The position numbers and the translations under genes are program-made. Positions 35,655-40,884 of a stretch of DNA of 40,884 nt are shown here, piece by piece. This DNA is from Candidatus Omnitrophota bacterium (GTDB lineage Bacteria > Omnitrophota > Gorgyraeia > Zapsychrales > Zapsychraceae), in assembly GCA_015233115.1 (NCBI GenBank), contig JADFYJ010000007.1, forward strand, positions 1 through 40,884, given 5' to 3'. Each line of letters opens with the position of its first letter. The first letter of the stretch is position 1. Under the pieces are notes generated by a model. That model saw only the letters and a list, made by a program, of their open reading frames with translations. It did not search any database and was not told the DNA's origin.

Positions 35655-35912
35655 ATGCCAAAAAAAACTTATTTCGTCTACATTGTCCAATGCCAAGATG
35701 GGACATATTATACCGGCAGCACAAATGACATAACAGCCCGCATACAAAAACATAATGCCGGACTTGGCGCCAAATACACAAGAGGAAGATTGCCAGTTAA
35801 ATTAAAATATTCGAAAAAATTCAGTTCCAAAGCAAAAGCATTATCAAGAGAATGGAACATCAAAAAACTAGCCCGTAAACAAAAAAAAGCATTGATTGAG
35901 GGGTATTTATGA
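35655..35912 (+). CDS. GIY-YIG domain protein (UPF0213-like)
   Basis: 85 residues from ATG 35655; a frame from 35625 adds an unlikely Cys/His/Phe stretch. The GIY-YIG core is Y-F-V-Y-I-V (5-10) with Y-Y-T-G-S-T (17-22), the helix Arg/His (ARIQKHNAG), and a Glu in SREWNIKKL. Small stand-alone proteins of this family are common and are presumed nucleases of unknown role. It overlaps the next gene by four bases. Confidence 0.88.
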   Translation: MPKKTYFVYIVQCQDGTYYTGSTNDITARIQKHNAGLGAKYTRGRLPVKLKYSKKFSSKAKALSREWNIKKLARKQKKALIEGYL

Positions 35913-36271
35913 CCAAAAACATTTTAGCCCTTTTAGTTCTAATACTCCTCGCGTTCGCTTTTTTAAAAACCGCCGAATCTGCCATAACCACAAATTCTAT
36001 TCTACCCAAAGACGACTCCTCAGTTCAAGCCCAATCTGCACTGTCTGGACTATTAAAAGACAGCACTTCGAATTGGGGCAAGACCTTTGCCTGCATTATA
36101 TTTGGCGGGGTTGGGTTTGTAGCATTCGTTTACGGCAAAAAAAATGGATATTGGCGAAAAATGCTATTAGGAGTCGCTCTATCGATTTATCCCTATTTCA
36201 TCAGCGTTTCTTGGGAAATATATCTTATAGGATTAGCTCTCTGCGCCGCATTATATTTCTGGCAGGATTAA
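35909..36271 (+). CDS. Small membrane protein, function unknown
   Basis: 120 residues. ATG overlaps the previous stop (ATGA). Signal peptide or helix at 5-23, a polar Ser/Asp-rich stretch (27-52), then three hydrophobic segments with YGKKNGYWRKM and YPYFISVSWEIYLIGLAL. Short proteins with this 'YGKR..., YPYF' pattern are widespread and uncharacterised. Confidence 0.75.
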   Translation: MTKNILALLVLILLAFAFLKTAESAITTNSILPKDDSSVQAQSALSGLLKDSTSNWGKTFACIIFGGVGFVAFVYGKKNGYWRKMLLGVALSIYPYFISVSWEIYLIGLALCAALYFWQD

Positions 36272-36320
36272 ACCGCAGTTATTTCTTTCTGCCGCATTAT
36301 TTCCCTTTTCCCGCGTTCCC

Positions 36321-36348
36321 TTGACAAACCAAATATATATGGCATATT
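36321..36348 (+). promoter_or_regulatory. Promoter of the deacetylase-like/FG-GAP gene
   Basis: TTGACA 36321-36326, 16-bp spacer, CATATT 36343-36348. Start near 36355; the mRNA has an AAGGAGG ribosome site at 36391-36397. Confidence 0.6.
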
Positions 36349-36403
36349 TGTAGCATCATTCTACAGATAATAATAGACCGTTAAATTTATAAGGAGGGCT
36401 TTG

Positions 36404-38956
36404 ATGCTGAAACACAACCCCAAAATATTTACCATATTATTTTCCATGTTTATATTTTCAGCTCTCATTTTCACTCACGATACTAAAGCGGACCAAACCA
36501 AAATAGGTACCGGACGGGTAAAAATCATTTTTAGACTGGATGATCCATCGAGTTTAAGCGATACCACCTTTGAAAAAAACATAATTAGTATTTTCAAGTC
36601 CCATAACATCCCCATAACCTTTGGCGTCATTCCGTATAGAACCAAGGGCGACTTCCATAATCCTGCTCAACAAGATTTAGTGCCATTAACTCAAGAAAAA
36701 GCCAATATTTTCAAGGAAGCGGTTAAAGCAGGAACATTAGAAATCGCTCAACATGGCTATAGTCATCAGACCACGCATGTCCCTGGAACAGCTAAGGGAG
36801 ATTATTGGACCGAATTCAATGGGGCGGATTATAACACCCAGCTTCTTAAGCTAAAAACCGGCAGAGAACTGCTTCAAAAAATGACCGGATTAGAAATAAA
36901 TACCTTTATCCCGCCATGGAATACTTATGATCTAACCACAGTCAGCGCTTTAAAAAAATTAGGGTATTCAACCATTTCCGCTGGGCCCGGGGGAGTAGAA
37001 GATAACCGTTCAGGACTTCTTTTTTTGCAAGCGCAGTGTGGACTCGCAGGCAATGAGATGGAAACTTTGGTCGACAAGACATTAACCACAGCTACAACCC
37101 AAAAACCATCTATTATCGTAGTTTTATTTCACCAGTACGATTTTACGGAAGTTAGTCCGCAAGGAGGAACGATTAATTATGCCGGGCTGGGAGCCCGCCT
37201 GACTAAACTAGCTGCCCGAAAAGATATTGAGTTTACTACGTTTTCGACTATTGCAAATTTCAAAGCAGCTAATCCTGAAGAAATTGGGATTGGAAATAAT
37301 CCCATATTTATGGATTTTAATAATGATGGACAAAAAGAATTAACTTCTCTTAATAACGGCCAAATATACGCTTACAATAATAAAGGAATTCTTCCCGGAT
37401 TTCCCTGGAATACTCACTTCAATCCAAATACGTCTTTAGCCATTGTAGATTTAACTGGCTACGGGCAAAAAAACATTATTGGAGGCTGCAACAAGGGCCT
37501 TTGTGTTTATGATTCAAACGGGTCCATGCTTTCAGGTTGGCCTCAAAAGCTTTCCGGCACTATGGAGGATAGTACTCCGTCCATAGCTGATGTGGATAAA
37601 GACGGCCAAAAAGAAATTATAGTGGGAACAAATAGTGATGGGAATAACTCGAGTAAAATCTATATTTTCCATCCAGACGGTACATTAATGGAGGGATGGC
37701 CTAAAAAAGTTTCTTCTTATCTCGTCGCCAATCCCGTGATCGCGGACATAGACGGCGATGGAACATTCGATATCATCTTTGTAACTCAAGATGGTCTCAT
37801 TCATGTGTGGGACAGCAATAATGGAAACGCTCTTTCCGGTTGGCCTAAAAAAATTCTTAAGAACGCGGTCTGTAAAAACGCACCCGCTGTAGCAGATTTA
37901 GATAACGATGGAAAAAAAGAAATAGTCCTCGGAAATAACCTGGGAGTATTAGTTTATAAATTCGACGGTTCCATTTTAACCGGTTGGCCACAAAACACCG
38001 CCGGCGCAATAAATTCCGCTCCGTCAATAGGAGATGTAGACGGGGATGGACAATTAGAAATCACAGCTGGAAGTGTTGAAGGATATGTCTATCTATGGAA
38101 AATGAATGGCCAAAGCATGCCAAACTGGCCCATATTAACTACATCAGGGAACAATGTCACTTCTCCGGTATTACTTGATATTGATCATAACGGCAAATTA
38201 GAAATCGCGGCCATTTCAAACGATGAAAAAGTTTATGCGAAAAATTCGAGTCCGAAAGACGGCAACATTTATATCTGGAATTACACCGGATCGCCGGTTG
38301 AAGGATGGCCTCAATTAAAACCAGCCGGACAACAAAGCAGCGCTCCAATCTTTGGAGATTTTTACGGGGACAGTAAACTGGAACTTATTACCTCGACCAA
38401 CAACCATCTTTATACTTGTAAATTGCCCAATGCGACCACCTTGCCGTGGTCAATTCCCCGGTACGATTTCCAAAGAACAGGTTATTATTCCTACAAAAAC
38501 AATGACGCGGAAATCATTATTTATCAACAACCTAAATCTGTCAAATCAGGCGAATCGGTAAACTTAAAAGTTAAAGTCACGAATAATGGCTATGACACTT
38601 GGAAGAGCGGTTATGATTCTGTAACCAAAACATATAATAACAAAGCGTATGATTGCCGACCCCATCTATGTGATAAATACGGCAAAAATCTTAGGGATAA
38701 CAACGGTAAATTATTAGGATGGGATTTGTATGTGTTGACCGGTGTTGATAAGACTGGAAATTATTACGGAAATGATTTTGGAAAAAATGTTAAACCAGGT
38801 GAAACAGTTTGGATGACTTTTAATATTCCGACTATAGGGAAGAACGCTGGTCTTTTTCAAAAAGGTGCTTCTTATACACTCAAACTAGACGTGGTTCATG
38901 AATTAGTGGCATGGTTTGGACAGGAAGAATTATCCCAGGTCTTTATAATTAAATAA
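36404..38956 (+). CDS. Secreted polysaccharide-deacetylase-like protein with FG-GAP beta-propeller
   Basis: 850 residues from ATG 36404 (AAGGAGG 6 nt upstream; the preceding TTG is less likely). Signal peptide ~1-30. Residues ~40-290 are a NodB/DUF2334-like deacetylase fold: IIFRLDDPSS with the metal-binding Asp pair, QHGYSH (~120), FIPPWNTYD (~168) and LFHQYDFTE (~241). This predicts removal of acyl groups from a glycan or similar polymer. Residues ~295-690 are about seven FG-GAP/VCBS blades with Ca2+-type loops (DVDKDGQKE, DIDGDGTFD, DVDGDGQLE) and recurring GWP turns. The C-terminus (~704-850) is a beta-sandwich of CARDB/NEW3 type. The propeller is near-identical in plan to the next protein's. 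Confidence 0.85.
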   Translation: MLKHNPKIFTILFSMFIFSALIFTHDTKADQTKIGTGRVKIIFRLDDPSSLSDTTFEKNIISIFKSHNIPITFGVIPYRTKGDFHNPAQQDLVPLTQEKANIFKEAVKAGTLEIAQHGYSHQTTHVPGTAKGDYWTEFNGADYNTQLLKLKTGRELLQKMTGLEINTFIPPWNTYDLTTVSALKKLGYSTISAGPGGVEDNRSGLLFLQAQCGLAGNEMETLVDKTLTTATTQKPSIIVVLFHQYDFTEVSPQGGTINYAGLGARLTKLAARKDIEFTTFSTIANFKAANPEEIGIGNNPIFMDFNNDGQKELTSLNNGQIYAYNNKGILPGFPWNTHFNPNTSLAIVDLTGYGQKNIIGGCNKGLCVYDSNGSMLSGWPQKLSGTMEDSTPSIADVDKDGQKEIIVGTNSDGNNSSKIYIFHPDGTLMEGWPKKVSSYLVANPVIADIDGDGTFDIIFVTQDGLIHVWDSNNGNALSGWPKKILKNAVCKNAPAVADLDNDGKKEIVLGNNLGVLVYKFDGSILTGWPQNTAGAINSAPSIGDVDGDGQLEITAGSVEGYVYLWKMNGQSMPNWPILTTSGNNVTSPVLLDIDHNGKLEIAAISNDEKVYAKNSSPKDGNIYIWNYTGSPVEGWPQLKPAGQQSSAPIFGDFYGDSKLELITSTNNHLYTCKLPNATTLPWSIPRYDFQRTGYYSYKNNDAEIIIYQQPKSVKSGESVNLKVKVTNNGYDTWKSGYDSVTKTYNNKAYDCRPHLCDKYGKNLRDNNGKLLGWDLYVLTGVDKTGNYYGNDFGKNVKPGETVWMTFNIPTIGKNAGLFQKGASYTLKLDVVHELVAWFGQEELSQVFIIK

Positions 38957-39013
38957 CAAATAAAGTGGCACATGTATTCTCCCATAAATAATATTTTCTA
39001 TTAAAAGACATAT

Positions 39014-40884
39014 ATGTTAAAGCAAAATAAAAATTTATTTCCTGTATTGATTTTCACATTAATATTTTCAATGCTAACTTTAAGTCACAGCACTAAAACT
39101 GCCCTTGCCAGCGAGCCAGACTTCACTATTGTCGTTATTCCAGATACCCAATATGAAGTCAGTAAATATCCCCAGATGTGGAAGACGATGACACAATGGA
39201 TCGTGGACAATGCCTCAACCCAAAATATTAAAGCTGTGATCGGGGTGGGGGACATGACCAATACTCATAGAGCACCCGAGTTCCAAACCGCGCAGGATGG
39301 TTTCAATCTTATTGGTAACAAATCTATACCGTATGTGCCACTCATTGGCAATCACGATTATAATGATGTCACTAACCGCATAGCAACGACATATGACGCA
39401 TATTTTGGACCCAATCAACTTAACAAGAAACCGTGGTATGGCGATAGCTACCCCAAAGGCAGTAATCAAAATTTTTATATCAAATTTGACGTGGGAACGC
39501 ATAAATATCTGGTAATAGCCTTGGAATTTTATCCCCGATCTGCCGCGATAGCCTGGGCGCAAAATATTATCAATGCATACCCGAATAGAGAAGTAATCGT
39601 GGTCACACATGCTTATCTCACCAATAATGCAGAAAAAGTGATTGATACCGGAATGTTGTTCGGGCCTCTAAACTATCATTTAGTTGATTACAATAACGGC
39701 CAACAACTATGGGATGAATTTATCAAAATTAATAAAAATATCATCCTGACCCTCAATGGACATTTTGCGGATGCTATTACAACAACTCATCGAACAAACC
39801 CTGGAATAAACGGCAATTTGGTGCACCAATTGTTTACAGACTATGAAAGCCAAAATTACGGCGACGGCTATATGATGCTTTTAAAATTTCAACCAAACAC
39901 CTGGAAAATACAAGTATCCTTTTACTCCCCAATCTTAAAAACTTATGATCCCAAAAACAGCACTTACACTTTGTCTTATACAGCTCTAGCAACGCCCATA
40001 ATTCTTCCTTCAACCATTTCTCAGATCTCCGACCCCATTTTAATGGACTTAAATAATGACGGACAATTGGCATTAGCCTATATTAAAAATGGGCAAACGA
40101 TCGCTTATAATAATAAAGGATTACTCCCGGGTTTTCCTTGGAATACTCATTTTAATATAATCTCACCGGCTATTAGCGACTTAAATGGCGACGGGAAAAA
40201 AGAAATCATAGGCGGATGCGATAGGAATAAGCTCTGTGTTTATGATTCCAATGGAAATATGGTTTCAGGATGGCCGAAGTTAGTGGGAGGGGACATTACT
40301 AGCTCACCTGCCATCGCTGATTTAGATAAAGATGGCCAAAAAGAAATTGTTATCGGAACAGATCACAATAATTCTACATTTCCAAACCAAGTTTATGTAT
40401 TTCACCCAGACGGCAGTTTACTCATGGGCTGGCCTAAAAATATTGACTCAAGTGTATCCGCCAATCCGGTTATCGCAGATATTAATGGAGATGATGTTTT
40501 AGATATCGTTGTCGCGGATTGGGCTGGAACAATTCATGTCTGGGATAAAAACGGAGTTGCTCTTCCTGGATGGCCTAGAAAACTACCCAGCAACAAATAT
40601 GATTATGCCGGATACATTAATCATACTTCGCCTGCGGTCGCCGATATAAATAATGACGGTAAAAAAGAAATAGTGATTTGTGATAGCGCGGGACATGTTT
40701 TTATTTTTAAAGCTGATGGTTTTCAATTGCGCGGCTGGCCCAAAGAGATGGGTAGTTCCGTCCAATTTTCTTCACCCGCCATAGGAGATGTAGATGGTGA
40801 CGGAGAAATAGAAGTAGCGGCCGGAAGTTTTGATGGAAACATATATTTATGGAAAAGCACCGGCCAACTCATGCCAGGCTGGCC
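39014..40884 (+). CDS. Secreted calcineurin-like phosphoesterase with FG-GAP propeller (3' end outside window)
   Basis: Open from ATG 39014 to the window edge (623 codons). Signal peptide ~1-33 (cleavage near ALA-SE). Residues ~38-260 are a metallophosphoesterase: VVIPDTQYE, GVGDMTNTH, PLIGNHDYN, VVTHAYL and LNGHFAD supply the Asp/His/Asn metal ligands. This predicts a phosphomono- or diesterase acting outside the cytoplasm. From ~339 the FG-GAP propeller begins, with ADLDKDGQKEIV, ADINGDDVLDIV, GDVDGDGEIEVA and GWP turns. Stretches such as AYNNKG, LPGFPWNTHF and LCVYDSNG are shared with the preceding protein. 57 bp after it, no promoter seen. No ribosome site is obvious. Confidence 0.85.
   Translation, partial: MLKQNKNLFPVLIFTLIFSMLTLSHSTKTALASEPDFTIVVIPDTQYEVSKYPQMWKTMTQWIVDNASTQNIKAVIGVGDMTNTHRAPEFQTAQDGFNLIGNKSIPYVPLIGNHDYNDVTNRIATTYDAYFGPNQLNKKPWYGDSYPKGSNQNFYIKFDVGTHKYLVIALEFYPRSAAIAWAQNIINAYPNREVIVVTHAYLTNNAEKVIDTGMLFGPLNYHLVDYNNGQQLWDEFIKINKNIILTLNGHFADAITTTHRTNPGINGNLVHQLFTDYESQNYGDGYMMLLKFQPNTWKIQVSFYSPILKTYDPKNSTYTLSYTALATPIILPSTISQISDPILMDLNNDGQLALAYIKNGQTIAYNNKGLLPGFPWNTHFNIISPAISDLNGDGKKEIIGGCDRNKLCVYDSNGNMVSGWPKLVGGDITSSPAIADLDKDGQKEIVIGTDHNNSTFPNQVYVFHPDGSLLMGWPKNIDSSVSANPVIADINGDDVLDIVVADWAGTIHVWDKNGVALPGWPRKLPSNKYDYAGYINHTSPAVADINNDGKKEIVICDSAGHVFIFKADGFQLRGWPKEMGSSVQFSSPAIGDVDGDGEIEVAAGSFDGNIYLWKSTGQLMPGW

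Noticed and set aside
35896-36324. 142-codon plus-strand frame overlapping the small membrane protein
   Set aside because: Basic, Cys/Arg/Phe-rich and without domain; the overlapping frame with an ATGA-coupled start, signal peptide and membrane helices is the better gene.
39215-39610. 131-codon minus-strand reading frame
   Set aside because: It lies wholly inside the metallophosphoesterase gene, whose plus-strand frame has clear catalytic motifs; the reverse frame has no recognisable domain or ribosome site.

Overview
The window looks like a piece of a Gram-negative bacterial chromosome, most likely Omnitrophota (formerly OP3). The assignment rests on very large secreted proteins ending in a 'GGID-L/M' tail, which I recall from Omnitrophota, next to a full F1Fo ATP synthase operon. 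It is memory-based and was not searched. Base composition is AT-leaning and uniform. No tRNA, rRNA, CRISPR array, transposase or phage gene was seen.

Layout. (1) 1-2812: a plus-strand fusion of a 5'-truncated UDP-sugar pyrophosphorylase with a methyltransferase-like domain. It abuts an opposite-strand coding fragment at the left edge. (2) 2859-4373: thiC, apparently leaderless. (3) 4571-11726: two giant secreted paralogues. They share an N-terminal module of about 370 residues and a C-terminal GGID tail but carry different centres: propeller-like region, coiled coil and Nudix in one, a HIT/GDP-sugar-phosphorylase-like domain in the other. (4) 11739-13848: a strongly folded RNA candidate, trxB and a polytopic membrane protein. 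(5) 13845-16059, minus: ilvBN. (6) 16199-20500: tRNA-modification genes (PP-loop thiolation-type ATPase, dihydrouridine synthase, MtaB-like methylthiotransferase) plus one envelope protein; dus and mtaB diverge from overlapping promoters. (7) 20587-27463: a secreted six-PKD protein, a repeat-filled 389-bp gap, two SPFH/band-7 proteins and a P-type Ca2+-ATPase. (8) 27489-34382: atpZ-B-E-F-H-A-G-D-C. (9) 34396-36271: MFS permease, GIY-YIG protein, small membrane protein. (10) 36404-end: two secreted paralogues with the same FG-GAP propeller fused to different hydrolase domains (polysaccharide deacetylase-like and calcineurin-like phosphoesterase).

Themes. Secreted proteins here are built by keeping a common envelope module and swapping the catalytic domain: the GGID family on the left, the FG-GAP family on the right. 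The GGID family is the best candidate for an undescribed system, because all three recognisable centres belong to nucleotide-sugar or nucleotide chemistry, which is odd for exported proteins. Intergenic DNA, especially inside the atp operon, carries degenerate tandem heptamers kept in exact 7-bp register. Short palindromic dispersed repeats sit in one gap and inside one giant gene. Several promoters use TTGCTT or TTGCTA as -35, and two of these share an upstream TCGATAAA element.
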